NCBI GenBank assembly: GCA_030017955.1
Contig: JASEGR010000007.1
Location: 1-60,051 of the forward strand
DNA from: Candidatus Eisenbacteria bacterium
GTDB lineage: Bacteria > Eisenbacteria > RBG-16-71-46 > JASEGR01
Length of the DNA stretch: 60,051 nt
Reading direction: 5' to 3'
In this document: positions 8,879 to 18,964 of the stretch, piece after piece
How the letters are laid out: each line of letters starts with the position of its first letter
How positions within the stretch are numbered: the first letter of the stretch is position 1
Notes under the pieces: model-generated
What the model was told of the DNA's origin: nothing
The model's database searches: none
Seen by the model: the letters and a program-made list of their open reading frames with translations, nothing else
Position numbers and translations under genes: made by a program

Positions 8879-9370
8879 TTGGAGCTCCTGATCTTCATCG
8901 TCGTTGCCGGTCTTTCGATTCTGTCTGCACTGATGGTCATCGTGCAGAGAAATCCCGTCTACAGCGCACTCTCGCTCATAGCAACTCTCTTTCTTGTTGC
9001 CGTCGTCTTCCTGCTTCTTGACGCGCCGTTCGTTGCCGTCCTTCAGTTGATAGTGTACGCAGGCGCGATAATGGTGCTTTTCCTTTTTGTGATCATGCTC
9101 CTCAGCGTGAGAGAACAGAAAAAGGGGAGAATCTATCACCAGCTTCTTGTCGCTGTTCCGGTCGTGCTCCTGGTGTGTCTCGAACTTCTTGCGGCCGGAA
9201 AGATAGTCACAAGAGGGCAATCGCTGTCTGCCGGCTGCGGATCGGAAAGTATTGAAGTGCTTTCCACGAAGCTCATCACTCAGTACTTCCTTCCGTTTGA
9301 GATTGCCTCCGTGCTTCTTCTCGCTGCAATTGTTGGAGCAGTGGTCGTAGTTAAGAAAGAGGGATCATGA
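8879..9370 (+). CDS. nuoJ: NADH-quinone oxidoreductase subunit J
   Basis: 163-aa membrane subunit with five predicted helices. The conserved third helix VLQLIVYAGAIMVLFLFVIML, with its pi-bulge Tyr, is present. The start is a TTG one nucleotide after the nuoH stop, preceded by GGAAGAGGA inside the end of nuoH, which implies translational coupling. The C-terminal half is less conserved, as usual for this subunit. Confidence 0.94.
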   Translation: MELLIFIVVAGLSILSALMVIVQRNPVYSALSLIATLFLVAVVFLLLDAPFVAVLQLIVYAGAIMVLFLFVIMLLSVREQKKGRIYHQLLVAVPVVLLVCLELLAAGKIVTRGQSLSAGCGSESIEVLSTKLITQYFLPFEIASVLLLAAIVGAVVVVKKEGS

Positions 9371-9411
9371 TTGCCGCGCCAGTTGTGTTCAGGAAGGAAG
9401 AGGGATAGACA

Positions 9412-9714
9412 ATGGTGCCGACCGAATATTACCTTATCCTGAGCGCAGCCCTGTTCTCGCTGGGCGTTCTTGGCTTTCTTGTCAGGAGAAACGCAATCGT
9501 CGTGTTTATGGCAGTCGAATTGATGCTGAATGCAGTCAACATTGCGCTCGTCGCATTCTCAAGACACTTCGGAGTATCCGACGGCCAGATCATAGTTCTC
9601 TTCGTTATGGTCGTGGCTGCGGCCGAGGCTGCCCTTGGACTTGCAATAATAGTCGTTCTCTTCAGGAGAAGACGGACTGTGGACGTTGACTCTGCGAGCG
9701 AGATGAAATGGTGA
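9412..9714 (+). CDS. nuoK: NADH-quinone oxidoreductase subunit K
   Basis: 100 aa, three helices, the normal size. The two membrane glutamates of the proton path are present, in [15 protein letters not shown] (helix 2) and [11 protein letters not shown] (helix 3). GGAAGAGGGA lies just before the ATG. The 3' end overlaps nuoL by 7 nt. Confidence 0.95.
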   Translation: MVPTEYYLILSAALFSLGVLGFLVRRNAIVVFMAVELMLNAVNIALVAFSRHFGVSDGQIIVLFVMVVAAAEAALGLAIIVVLFRRRRTVDVDSASEMKW

Positions 9715-11627
9715 CAACCGCGACCTTTCAGCTTGCCTGGGCAGTCCTCCTTCTTCCCCTCCTCGGCGTGCTTCTTAACGGTGTTTTCGTGAGGAGCCCG
9801 AAGAAACGCGTAATCGATATCATCGGATGCGGCTCGGTCGGCCTCTCATTCCTGTTCTCTCTGATTTTGCTCAAGCAGCTCCTTACGCTTCCGCCTGACG
9901 GACGATCAGTCGAGCTTGTGCTTTACAACTGGATCAGGTCGGGAGAGCTTTCGTCGGCTTTCGGACTTCTGATTGACCCGCTTTCCATTGTGATGATTCT
10001 TATCGTGTCCGGCGTCGGTTTTCTGATTCACGTTTATTCCACCGGCTACATGGAAGGAGACCCGGGGTACAGAAGGTTCTTCGTTTGCCTGAACCTTTTC
10101 ATCTTCTCGATGCTTCTGCTTGTCTTGTCCGACAATTTCGCCCTCATGTTCGCGGGCTGGGAGCTGGTCGGCTTATGTTCCTATCTCCTGGTAGGGTTCT
10201 GGTTCGAGAAGAAGAGCGCTGCGGATGCCGGAAAGAAAGCATTCATTGTGAACCGGATCGGCGATTTTGGCTTCACGCTAGGAATGATCGCCATCTTCTA
10301 TTTCTTCGGCACGCTCAACTTCGGCGAGGTGTTTAAGTTAGCTGGCTCAAGATTCGATGTCGGCTCAGGCATCATGACTGCGATTACGCTTCTCCTTTTC
10401 GTGGGGGCGACGGGGAAATCGGCTCAGATACCGCTATATGTTTGGCTCCCGGATGCCATGGAAGGACCGACGCCGGTGAGCGCTCTCATACATGCTGCCA
10501 CAATGGTGACTGCAGGGGTTTACATGGTGGCAAGATGCCATGTCCTCTATCTCCTCTCGCCGTTTTCCCTTTCAGTGGTGGCGGTGGTTGGCGGTTTCAC
10601 GGCGCTTTTTGCGGCCACAATAGGGCTTGTTCAGAACGACATTAAGAGAGTCCTTGCCTACTCGACCATAAGCCAGATTGGCTACATGTTCCTAGCGTGC
10701 GGAGTGGGTTCCTTCTGTGCAGGCATTTTCCATCTTATGACGCACGCGTTTTTCAAGGCAGTATTGTTTCTTGGAGCCGGCTGTGTGATTCATGCTCTTC
10801 ACTCAGAGCAGGACGTAAGAAGAATGGGCGGCTTGGGAGCTCTCCTTCCGAGAACCTATGTGAGCTTTCTTTCGGCGTCTCTGGCCATTTCAGGAATCTT
10901 CCCTTTTGCAGGCTTCTTCAGCAAAGATGAGATACTCCTCGCCGCCTGGGAAAAAGGAAATTTCGTCCTTTGGGCAATCGGCCTCTTCACGGCATTCCTG
11001 ACGTCATTCTATATTTTCAGAGTTTTCTACCTCACGTTTGCGGGAAACCTCCGGGGGGGAAGCGGTGCTGAAGAGCACGTGCATGAAGCGCCACGCAGCA
11101 TGACTTTTCCGGTTCTCACGCTTGGTGTCCTTTCGCTCATCGGCGGGTTTGTCGGGCTCCCGTTGATAGAGCACGCAAACGTACTCAAGAACTTTCTGTC
11201 ACCACTTTTCCAGGAACCGTTGGAGGCGGCTAAACCGCTCGTCCACATTGAGGTCTTACTGATGGCAGTCTCTCTTGCCGCAGGAATTGCAGGCATACTC
11301 ATCGCTCACAGGTTCTATGTGAGGTCTCCTCTCGTTCCAGAGAGAATAAAGGAAAGGCTCAAGCCGGCTTATGACCTTGCCTTCAACAAGTACTTCGTTG
11401 ACCAGATCTACGGAGCCGCGATTGTCAAGCCGCTCCTTGGGATGTCAGACTTTTTCTGGAAATTCATAGACAACCGTGTGATTGACGGAATCGTGAATCT
11501 CGTCGGAAGCATTATTGAAGCGTTCAGCAAACTGTTCCGGGTTTTTCAATCCGGCTATGTCCACAGGTATGCACTGTACATGTCCGGCGGAGCGTCGGTC
11601 CTCCTTTGGTATCTGCTAACGAGATGA
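9708..11627 (+). CDS. nuoL: NADH-quinone oxidoreductase subunit L
   Basis: Largest antiporter-like subunit, 639 aa. It has the Glu in [17 protein letters not shown], the central Lys/His region [32 protein letters not shown], the [14 protein letters not shown] segment, THAFFKA, and the C-terminal amphipathic lateral helix followed by a final membrane helix (from about residue 540). Full length. It overlaps nuoK by 7 nt. A 222-bp gap with a large inverted repeat separates it from nuoM. Confidence 0.96.
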   Translation: MVTTATFQLAWAVLLLPLLGVLLNGVFVRSPKKRVIDIIGCGSVGLSFLFSLILLKQLLTLPPDGRSVELVLYNWIRSGELSSAFGLLIDPLSIVMILIVSGVGFLIHVYSTGYMEGDPGYRRFFVCLNLFIFSMLLLVLSDNFALMFAGWELVGLCSYLLVGFWFEKKSAADAGKKAFIVNRIGDFGFTLGMIAIFYFFGTLNFGEVFKLAGSRFDVGSGIMTAITLLLFVGATGKSAQIPLYVWLPDAMEGPTPVSALIHAATMVTAGVYMVARCHVLYLLSPFSLSVVAVVGGFTALFAATIGLVQNDIKRVLAYSTISQIGYMFLACGVGSFCAGIFHLMTHAFFKAVLFLGAGCVIHALHSEQDVRRMGGLGALLPRTYVSFLSASLAISGIFPFAGFFSKDEILLAAWEKGNFVLWAIGLFTAFLTSFYIFRVFYLTFAGNLRGGSGAEEHVHEAPRSMTFPVLTLGVLSLIGGFVGLPLIEHANVLKNFLSPLFQEPLEAAKPLVHIEVLLMAVSLAAGIAGILIAHRFYVRSPLVPERIKERLKPAYDLAFNKYFVDQIYGAAIVKPLLGMSDFFWKFIDNRVIDGIVNLVGSIIEAFSKLFRVFQSGYVHRYALYMSGGASVLLWYLLTR

Positions 11628-11667
11628 GAAAAGACGTGACATTGCAGCTTGGCCTTATTCTCGGAGC

Positions 11668-11824
11668 AATGAGCCCTCGTCGGCTCCGCTCCAGGATGAC
11701 CCATCCAGTGGCTAGCCGGGTGGGGAATCCTTGCCCCTCCCAGCCTCTAAAGGGCTGGGTATCCCCACCTTGCTCGCCAGGATGGGTTCCCCATCCTTCC
11801 CGCGAAAGCCGGCTCGTGGCTCAC
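11668..11824. repeat. Large inverted repeat inserted between nuoL and nuoM
   Basis: About 157 bp with outer arms AATGAGCC…CTCGTCGGCT paired with AGCCGGCTCGTGGCTCAC, inner arms around CCATCC/GGATGG and a central hairpin CCCAGCC-TCTAAAG-GGCTGGG. The remaining nuo genes are spaced tightly, so this looks like an inserted REP- or MITE-like element. Confidence 0.65.
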
Positions 11825-11849
11825 TGCCCCGAGATGAGGGACTAGTGCG

Positions 11850-13406
11850 ATGACTTTCCCTATCCTTTCGGTTCTTACGTTCTTTCCGCTTGCGGCCATC
11901 GTGCTTCTTCTTCCGATGGACTCGAAGAAGCCATTCAGGATAAAGACGGCTGCTTTCGCTTTCTCCCTGGCAGAGTTTGTCTTGTCTCTTATTCTCCTCG
12001 CCTATTTCAAACCCTCCATCGGGGGTCCGCAGCTTGTCGAGAGGCTCCCCTGGATTCCCGCGTGGGGAGTAACTTATTTCCTCGGCGTTGACGGCATAAG
12101 CCTTTTTCTCGTTCTCCTCACCACATTCCTCACCTCACTTTCGATTCTCTCCACCTGGACGGCCATCACGGAAAGAGTGAAGGAATTCATGATTGCAATG
12201 CTCCTCCTTGAGGTCGGAATGATTGGCGTTTTTTTCTCGCTTGACCTCTTCCTCTTCTACGTGTTCTGGGAAGTTATGCTCATACCGATGTACCTCATGA
12301 TCGGAATGTGGGGAGGTCCCAGAAGAATCTATGCCGCCGTCAAGTTCATACTTTACACAATGGCCGGCAGCGTGCTCATGCTTGTCGCGATTCTTGCTCT
12401 CCATTTTCTCAACTACTCGCTGACCGGAATCAGGACATTCAGCATTCTTGATCTCTACGGCCTTCCTTTGCCATACGGGGTTGAGTTTTGGCTGTTTCTT
12501 GCCTTCTTCATCGCCTTTGCCATAAAAGTCCCGGTTTTCCCATTTCATACCTGGCTTCCTGATGCGCACGTTGAGGCGCCGACCGCAGGAAGTGTGATTC
12601 TCGCAGGCGTGCTTCTAAAAATGGGGACTTACGGATTCCTCCGCCTGTCTCTGCCGCTTTTCCCGGTTGTTGCTACCAAACTTGCTCCGTTCATCTCGAT
12701 TCTTGGGATAATCGGGATCATCTACGGGGCCCTTGTCGCAACCGTGCAGAAAGATGTGAAAAGGCTGGTGGCGTTTTCAAGCGTGAGTCACCTTGGGTTT
12801 GCCGTTGTTGGAATCTTTGCCCTCAATATTCAGGGCATCGAAGGCTCCATTCTTCAGATGATCAATCACGGAATAGCAACCGGCGCCCTGTTTTTGATCG
12901 TCGGTATGTTCTATGAGAGACGGCACACGAGGATGATTGAAGATTATGGAGGACTGTGGAAGTCAGTTCCCAATCTGGGAGTTCTGTTCCTGATAATCAC
13001 ACTTTCTTCAATCGGCTTGCCGGGCCTTGGGGGATTCGTCAGCGAGTTTCTTATTCTTGTGGGTGTCTTCAAGGCAAGAGTTCTGTTTGCCGTTCTCTCT
13101 GCCACCGGTGTTGTCTTGGCGGCAGTTTACATGCTCTGGATGTTTCAGAGAGTGATGTTCGGCCCAATCACGAAAGACGAGAATCGCCACGTAGCGGATT
13201 TGAACCTGAGAGAGAAGGTTATTCTTATCGCAACCGCCGTCGCCACTCTCTGGGTAGGGATATTTCCGACAACGCTTCTTTCAAGAATCGAGCCGTCGGT
13301 GAGGCTCCTTCTTGAGAGAGTCCAAACGGTCGGCTATGCGGATTCTGCAAGAGAAAATACGGAACTTCTCTCCCGGATAAAGATTGATTCAATGAGGAAA
13401 GACTGA
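11850..13406 (+). CDS. nuoM: NADH-quinone oxidoreductase subunit M
   Basis: Antiporter-like proton-pumping subunit, 518 aa with about 14 helices. Conserved landmarks are FWEVMLIPMYLMIGMWGG (Glu), FPFHTWLPDAHVEAPTAGSVILAGVLLKMGTYG (Lys), DVKRLVAFSSVSHLG and MINHGIATGALF. The start is the ATG 25 nt after the inserted repeat, with GATGAGGGA upstream. The stop overlaps the start of nuoN (TGATG). Confidence 0.96.
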   Translation: MTFPILSVLTFFPLAAIVLLLPMDSKKPFRIKTAAFAFSLAEFVLSLILLAYFKPSIGGPQLVERLPWIPAWGVTYFLGVDGISLFLVLLTTFLTSLSILSTWTAITERVKEFMIAMLLLEVGMIGVFFSLDLFLFYVFWEVMLIPMYLMIGMWGGPRRIYAAVKFILYTMAGSVLMLVAILALHFLNYSLTGIRTFSILDLYGLPLPYGVEFWLFLAFFIAFAIKVPVFPFHTWLPDAHVEAPTAGSVILAGVLLKMGTYGFLRLSLPLFPVVATKLAPFISILGIIGIIYGALVATVQKDVKRLVAFSSVSHLGFAVVGIFALNIQGIEGSILQMINHGIATGALFLIVGMFYERRHTRMIEDYGGLWKSVPNLGVLFLIITLSSIGLPGLGGFVSEFLILVGVFKARVLFAVLSATGVVLAAVYMLWMFQRVMFGPITKDENRHVADLNLREKVILIATAVATLWVGIFPTTLLSRIEPSVRLLLERVQTVGYADSARENTELLSRIKIDSMRKD

Positions 13407-14869
13407 TGCAGGTACTGGAACCGATCCAAATTCAGCTGCTCCTTCCCGAGCTCATACTTGCCCTTGGTGGGATTTTTGTTCTTCTCTGCGTCTTCGCGAG
13501 GAGAGAATCTCCCGATCTCACACTCTATCTGACTCTCTTCACAATCGCCCTGTCCGGGATTTCTCTCTCTCTGGCGAGCGACTTCCGGCTTGTCAGCGGA
13601 GACAGGCTGCCGCTTCTTTTCATGGACAGTTTTTCTACGTACTCGAGGGCTGTCTTTCTTCTCAGCTCTTTCCTGGTTGCAATTTTCTCGAGACCATATG
13701 TTGAAAGGGAGAGAATTCCTTCTCCCGAATACTTCTCGCTCATTCTGTTTTCGACTTGCGGCATGAATCTCCTTGCCTCCGCCAGGGATCTTCTTGTTGT
13801 CTTCATGGGGCTTGAGCTTCTTTCGATTTCGCTGTGGGCACTCACCGCAATTCACAAACGCGACCCGAGATCCAACGAAGCCTCTCTCAAGTTTTTTCTC
13901 CTGAGCGCATTTGCGAGCGGCTTCTTTCTCTACGGAATGGCGTTTGCATTCGGAGCAACCGGGACTTTCTCTTTGGCCGGAGTTCGGGAAGAAACCTTCC
14001 TGGGCGGATTCGGGCAGACCGCTTCCTTTGTCAGTTTCGGACTCATTCTTGTTGGCCTCGGATTCAAAGTTGGATTGGTTCCTTTTCACATGTGGATTCC
14101 CGATGTTTACGAAGGCGCACCGACCCCCGTCACTGCGTTTCTCTCGGCAGGTCCCAAGGTTGCAGGTTTTGCCGCACTTGCAAGAATTCTGGCCTGGATG
14201 TTTCCTGAGCTGCCCTACACCTGGGAGAGTGTTCTGGCAATCCTTGCTCTTGTTACGATGACATTCGGAAACCTCCTGGCGATAGCCCAGGAGGACATAA
14301 AGAGAATGCTTGCGTACTCAAGCATAGCGCACGCGGGGTATATGCTGGTCGGAGTAATCTCGCTCGAAGGCGCAGGAAACGCTCCGCTTCTTTTCTACTT
14401 TCTCGTTTACTCAATTATGAGTATCGGTGCGTTTTCAATTGTGCTCTTGCTTGAAAAAAGGGACATTCCCGCAAATGCTCTCACCGGCTTTTCGGGACTG
14501 TCGAAGACCAATCCGCTGGTCGCATTCTCAATGGCAGTCTTCATGATAGCCCTGTCGGGCATACCGCCTACCGCCGGTTTCGCCGGGAAGTTCTATGTTT
14601 TTGGCGCTGCAGTAAAATCGGGATACGTCTGGCTCGCGGTGGCGGGCGTCCTGAACAGCGTTATCTCAGTGTTCTACTATCTCAGGGTCGTTGTATTAAT
14701 GTATATGAGAGAACCCGCAGAAGGAGCTGCACCTTTCAAAGTAGATTCCTCAATAGGAATGGTAGTCTTCATCTCACTCCTCGGCGTCCTTCTTCTGGGC
14801 TTGTTCCCTCATCTCGGGTCTGAGGCATTCCTGTTCAGGGCATCAGAGATCGTGAGCTTCTTGCGTTAG
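13406..14869 (+). CDS. nuoN: NADH-quinone oxidoreductase subunit N
   Basis: Third antiporter-like subunit, 487 aa. It carries MGLELLSISLWAL, GFKVGLVPFHMWIPDVYEGAPTPVTAFLS, EDIKRMLAYSSIAHAGYML and the late GIPPTAGFAGKFYVF. Its ATG overlaps the nuoM stop by one base. It is the last recognisable complex I gene here. Confidence 0.96.
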   Translation: MQVLEPIQIQLLLPELILALGGIFVLLCVFARRESPDLTLYLTLFTIALSGISLSLASDFRLVSGDRLPLLFMDSFSTYSRAVFLLSSFLVAIFSRPYVERERIPSPEYFSLILFSTCGMNLLASARDLLVVFMGLELLSISLWALTAIHKRDPRSNEASLKFFLLSAFASGFFLYGMAFAFGATGTFSLAGVREETFLGGFGQTASFVSFGLILVGLGFKVGLVPFHMWIPDVYEGAPTPVTAFLSAGPKVAGFAALARILAWMFPELPYTWESVLAILALVTMTFGNLLAIAQEDIKRMLAYSSIAHAGYMLVGVISLEGAGNAPLLFYFLVYSIMSIGAFSIVLLLEKRDIPANALTGFSGLSKTNPLVAFSMAVFMIALSGIPPTAGFAGKFYVFGAAVKSGYVWLAVAGVLNSVISVFYYLRVVVLMYMREPAEGAAPFKVDSSIGMVVFISLLGVLLLGLFPHLGSEAFLFRASEIVSFLR

Positions 14870-14909
14870 CCGCTGTGCCGTCTTCCGCTTCAATGATTGG
14901 GAGACAGTC

Positions 14910-15056
14910 ATGAATGCAGAAGAGAACGAAGCCCTTTCTGGATGGCTGAGCTGGCTCTGCGTGGGGGTGCTCTTCCTCAGCGCAGCCGTTTACCTGGCCC
15001 TGCACAAAGACATTTTCCGGCTGTTTGAACAGCTAGTTATTTCGTTGAGGCGATAG
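14910..15056 (+). CDS. 48-aa single-pass membrane protein
   Basis: A small open frame, MNAEENEALSGW…, with one clear hydrophobic helix (about residues 12-30), an acidic N-terminus and a basic C-terminal tail ending LRR. A GGGAGA site lies 6 nt before its ATG. It follows nuoN by 40 nt and its stop lies 2 nt before the next gene's start, so it looks like a real cistron. I do not recognise a family. It may be an accessory subunit of complex I or of the following membrane protein; both are guesses. Confidence 0.5.
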   Translation: MNAEENEALSGWLSWLCVGVLFLSAAVYLALHKDIFRLFEQLVISLRR

Positions 15057-15058
15057 TC

Positions 15059-17479
15059 TTGTTTCCCCTTGTCAAAGTAGCTGCCGGGACCATTCTGTCT
15101 TTTCTTCCACTTTACCTGGGCTTTCGCAGCCAAATACCGCGCCTGTCTGAGCGGCTTCTGACATCATCTCTAGTGCTGGCGGCCTTGATAACTCTTGTGG
15201 AAATAGCTCTTGGTGTGCCCGGATTCCTCAATCCAATTCCGGTTTTTCTGGGAACGTTCATTCTGTCGGCGTTCATTGGCTTCGCCGCTTACCGGCTGCG
15301 CGCCAGGATTGGTGACCGGAAAACCGTAAAACCGCCTCGCGAACTTCATGCCCTTATTCTCATCTGCCTTGCCGGCCTCGTTTACGTCCTCATTGGCATA
15401 TATGGCTATCTCGTTCCGACCGGGGAGGGCGATGCGAACACGTATCACCTCCCGGCGATTTTCTATTGGGCGCAGGAAGGAAGGATTATCGTGCCGCCGC
15501 TTCCCGGTGCAGCCTTCTACTATCCGATGGGCGGAGAGCTGTTCGGGCTGTGGATTTTTCTACTCGGCGGCAGCGTGAGGCTCCTCAATCTCGTTCAGAT
15601 TCCGTTCACTTTCATGGCCGCGCTGTCCCTGTACGCAGCCGCGTCTCAACTCGGAATGCGGGGCAGGCTTGCAATACCTCTTTTTGTGCTCACTCCCATC
15701 GTAATCCTGCAGTCCGCAACTCCTATGGTGGACTGCATAGTCTCCGCATTCTATCTGACATGTCTCGCTTTTCTCCTTATGTATTTCTCTGAGCCGCGCA
15801 ATCTTTACCTCGTTCTTTCAGGGATTGCCGCCGGCCTCCTCATCGGCTCGAAACCCGGCGCATTCATTTTCTTTCCGCCCCTCTTCCTTGTATTTATGTT
15901 TGGTTTCTTCTCAAGCCGGGAGAGGATACCCGGTCTCATCAAATCGCTGGGTCTAGCCGCACTTCTCGCAATTATCTTCGGAGGATATTGGTATGTGAGA
16001 AATGCCGTACAGACTGGAAACCCCATCTTTCCGTACTCAATCTCGCTAGGAAAGTCTGTGCTTGTTCAGGGAATCGAGCAGGTCTCAACGCCTGAAAACC
16101 TGGTCGGGATGTTCGTTGCGACAAAACTTGGATGGTTTGCGTTTCCTTTCAGGGAGAGTATCCGCGGCCTCGGCACATACTCAGCTCACAATGGATTCGG
16201 AATCCAGTTCCTTCTTGCTTACGTGAGCATTCCGTTTGCACTTGCTCTTTCATTGAAGAAAAGAAACTGGCTTCTTCTGTCCGTCATCCTTTCATTCTTT
16301 CTTGCTTTTCTCCTCTTTGTGGCAATCCATCCGATAGTTCATCCAAGGTTTGTCATTTTCCTCGTCGGAATAGCATACCTTTCGTTTCTGTATGTAGTTT
16401 CAAACCTCAAGAAAGGCGCAAGATGTACGGCCATCGGACTAGCCTCGATCGCCATACTCATCTCCTGCCTATTCTCCATGCCGGATATCTTCATGAGATT
16501 CAAGACTGCCCTGGATGCGAGAAATGAAAACGGAGGTTCCTGGAATTACTCCGGTTACAAGGAGTTTGGAGCAGTCGGACAGGCGGTCGAGTGGATAAGC
16601 AGGAATGCGCCGTCCGGAGCCGGAATCACCTTCTGCCAGCCGGAATTTATTGCTCCGCTCTTCGGAGAGAGAGCAGAGAACAGGGTTTTCTACGTTTCCC
16701 CCCGCCGGACCTGGTATCCCAACGTTCCGCACGCGGAGACTTTCTTCGGTTGGATGGGCGAACTCAGGGAGAGAAAAGCAGACTATATTCTGCTCTGGCC
16801 ATACTATGCGGCTTACGACTACCGTGAGATTGCATGGATGAACGAGCATCCGGAGTTTTTCAATCTTGAGAAGAGTTGGGGTGAACTCAATGCAGGTGGT
16901 GTTGCGGTTTACCGCATCGTTGACCAAGCTCTTCCCGTCCCCGACCTAGACCACGAAGACTACTTTTCATCTCCCTCTGAGTGGTTTTTATTCGAAAGAG
17001 TCGGGGCAGGAGCGGCTATCCACAGGAATTATGCAGAAAAGAGCTTCACTGTGGATTTTTCCTTTGAGGAAGGGAAGGAACAATACTTCGAGATCGGGAG
17101 ATACCTCAAATGGGATTCTCTCAGTCCGTACCGGAAACTCACGTTCACAATTTCGGGGGACCTGAGCGACCTCAAGCTCGACGTGTATTTGAAGGCGGAG
17201 AACCCAAAGCAGTACCAGAAGCAAACGGTGGAGATGGTCTCAATCGGCGCGCAGCAGACGGAAATGCCGTCAGGTGTCCGATCACCGGGGCAGGCCGTCC
17301 AATCTCAGACCACTGGCTCTGCCCAGCGTGTATGCTCAGTTGACATCACTAACCCCGACTTCAGAACTAAGCGCTTCTCCCTCAAGGATGCTGATTCGAT
17401 TGTCCTGGTGGCGGCGCCGCGCCCGGGCGGAAAGAGCAATGGCTCACTCACCTTCAAGAGTTTCAAGCTGGAGAACTAG
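15059..17479 (+). CDS. GT-C type membrane glycosyltransferase-like protein
   Basis: 806-aa protein. About 12 membrane helices fill residues 1-490. The first long periplasmic loop holds GEGDANTYH (residues 122-130) with the acidic residue expected of GT-C (GT39/ArnT-like) enzymes that use polyprenyl-phosphate sugars. A soluble middle part (GQAVEWISRNAPSGAGI…) and a beta-rich C-terminal domain of about 170 residues follow. The start is TTG, 2 nt after the 48-aa ORF. The substrate is unknown. It may share the nuo transcript by readthrough. Confidence 0.7.
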   Translation: MFPLVKVAAGTILSFLPLYLGFRSQIPRLSERLLTSSLVLAALITLVEIALGVPGFLNPIPVFLGTFILSAFIGFAAYRLRARIGDRKTVKPPRELHALILICLAGLVYVLIGIYGYLVPTGEGDANTYHLPAIFYWAQEGRIIVPPLPGAAFYYPMGGELFGLWIFLLGGSVRLLNLVQIPFTFMAALSLYAAASQLGMRGRLAIPLFVLTPIVILQSATPMVDCIVSAFYLTCLAFLLMYFSEPRNLYLVLSGIAAGLLIGSKPGAFIFFPPLFLVFMFGFFSSRERIPGLIKSLGLAALLAIIFGGYWYVRNAVQTGNPIFPYSISLGKSVLVQGIEQVSTPENLVGMFVATKLGWFAFPFRESIRGLGTYSAHNGFGIQFLLAYVSIPFALALSLKKRNWLLLSVILSFFLAFLLFVAIHPIVHPRFVIFLVGIAYLSFLYVVSNLKKGARCTAIGLASIAILISCLFSMPDIFMRFKTALDARNENGGSWNYSGYKEFGAVGQAVEWISRNAPSGAGITFCQPEFIAPLFGERAENRVFYVSPRRTWYPNVPHAETFFGWMGELRERKADYILLWPYYAAYDYREIAWMNEHPEFFNLEKSWGELNAGGVAVYRIVDQALPVPDLDHEDYFSSPSEWFLFERVGAGAAIHRNYAEKSFTVDFSFEEGKEQYFEIGRYLKWDSLSPYRKLTFTISGDLSDLKLDVYLKAENPKQYQKQTVEMVSIGAQQTEMPSGVRSPGQAVQSQTTGSAQRVCSVDITNPDFRTKRFSLKDADSIVLVAAPRPGGKSNGSLTFKSFKLEN

Positions 17480-17488
17480 CTGCCGGGA

Positions 17489-18964
17489 CTAACGTTGACC
17501 TTGCCACTCATAGGCTCCCATGTCTATTTTGCCACCGACAACTCTTGGCTTGCCATCAAGATCAAGGAGGAGCTTTCCGAGTCTCTTTTTCAATTCAGGG
17601 GATAAGCTGCCAACGTTGATGCAAGGCGAATCGGCGAGCAGGTGCAAATCACCGCTCTCCGCGTTAACGAATTTCGGATCACCCATGATGTTGTTGTGGC
17701 CATAATCCGCTGCTCCCGCGAGGTAGTTGAGGAGACAAAAATCTATGTCTATGTTGGATGTCGCCGCAATATCATTGTCTTCTGCAGCAGCAACATTCTT
17801 GTAGAAAACACTGTTGATGACACTACCTCCACCTTCAATTCCACCTCCCTTGTCTTCCGCCTTGTTGTCACAAAAAGTACAGTTGATGAAGGTTGCGCTA
17901 CCGCTCGCCGCTCCTCCGTGATCAGCTGAATTACGCGCGAAGGCACAGGAAACAAAAAACCCATCACCCTTCGCTGCGCCACCCATGCCAACGTACTTCT
18001 CGCCCAGTCCAAGACCTGTTCCGGCCTCAACTTGCTTTGCGCCAGAAGCCGAGTTGTTCTTGAAGACGCAACGCGTAAAAGTTCCACTCCCAGACACCGC
18101 ACCACCGAAACCTGCCGAATTCCCAACGAATGTGCAGTTCGCATAAGTCCCATCGCCGTCCACAGCACCACCGTAGTGCTCCGCCGAATTCTTCCAAAAC
18201 ATGCAGTCAGTGAAACTCGCGCTCCCTTCAACCGCACCACCACTCCCAAGTTGCATGTAGGCTAGCGCTCGAGTTGAGAGATCAAGCTTAGAGCCTGTAA
18301 CGGAGTTGTAGTCAAAAGAACAGTTAATGAAAACAGTCGGTGTCACGCTCACTGTCTTCACTGCCCCTCCACTGCCATCTCTGAAGGTCAGGTTCTCTAG
18401 AATCACTTTCCCTCTGTGAATCGACTCAGATATGGTAAGAATTCTATTTTCTCCACCTTTCCCCTGAAGAACTGTAGTTCCCGCATCCTTGGTTGCCTCT
18501 CTGAAGGTTTCATCCCACCCGCCCGAGATTCTGATCCCATGCTGCCAAACCTTGTTTTCTGGAACAAGAAGCCCTGTCCCCCCGTAGACTCCGCGCTCAA
18601 CTCTTATCTCATCCCCGTCTTGTGCCGCATTCAACGCCATCTGGATTCCCTCGAAGCCATTGAAGGTTCCGTGCTCCCCAACAGTGAGGATTCTCCCAAC
18701 TTTGACATTAACTTTTCCCGAAGTTGTTCTTCCTGCGCCACGAGTATCCGCCAGATGGAGGGTCAATCTCAATATGCCGGATTCGGTGGGCTTTCCTTCA
18801 ATACTGCCCGTGCTATGGTTCCGGGCAAATCCGGGAGGAAAGGTACCCGACGCACAAGTGATTCTGCATGGAGCTTTGGCACCCATAGGGGTTACCAGAG
18901 CCCCCCAGCCGAGAGAGAAGCACAGAAGGAAAGTTACAGTCGTGACGAGTAGTGTTCGGATCAT
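17489..18964 (-). CDS. Secreted right-handed beta-helix protein
   Basis: 491 aa with a signal peptide (hydrophobic residues about 5-22). From about residue 90 it has a parallel beta-helix built of repeated turns such as GGAVEGSASFTDCMFWKNSA, GGAVDGDGTYANCTFVGNSA and GGGIEGGGSVINSVFYKN, resembling polymorphic outer-membrane protein repeats. The C-terminal DGKPRVVGGKIDMGAYE is the typical end of such choice-of-anchor proteins. No sorting domain of the NPFNP type is present. Its ATG overlaps the stop codon of hepT (ATGA), so it appears to be translationally coupled to a toxin-antitoxin pair, which is odd. The ligand is unknown. Confidence 0.8.
   Translation of the reverse strand: MIRTLLVTTVTFLLCFSLGWGALVTPMGAKAPCRITCASGTFPPGFARNHSTGSIEGKPTESGILRLTLHLADTRGAGRTTSGKVNVKVGRILTVGEHGTFNGFEGIQMALNAAQDGDEIRVERGVYGGTGLLVPENKVWQHGIRISGGWDETFREATKDAGTTVLQGKGGENRILTISESIHRGKVILENLTFRDGSGGAVKTVSVTPTVFINCSFDYNSVTGSKLDLSTRALAYMQLGSGGAVEGSASFTDCMFWKNSAEHYGGAVDGDGTYANCTFVGNSAGFGGAVSGSGTFTRCVFKNNSASGAKQVEAGTGLGLGEKYVGMGGAAKGDGFFVSCAFARNSADHGGAASGSATFINCTFCDNKAEDKGGGIEGGGSVINSVFYKNVAAAEDNDIAATSNIDIDFCLLNYLAGAADYGHNNIMGDPKFVNAESGDLHLLADSPCINVGSLSPELKKRLGKLLLDLDGKPRVVGGKIDMGAYEWQGQR

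Noticed and set aside
13334-14089. A 251-codon minus-strand open frame opposite nuoN
   Set aside because: Highly charged translation (EKKKNRE-rich) typical of the complement of a hydrophobic membrane-protein gene.
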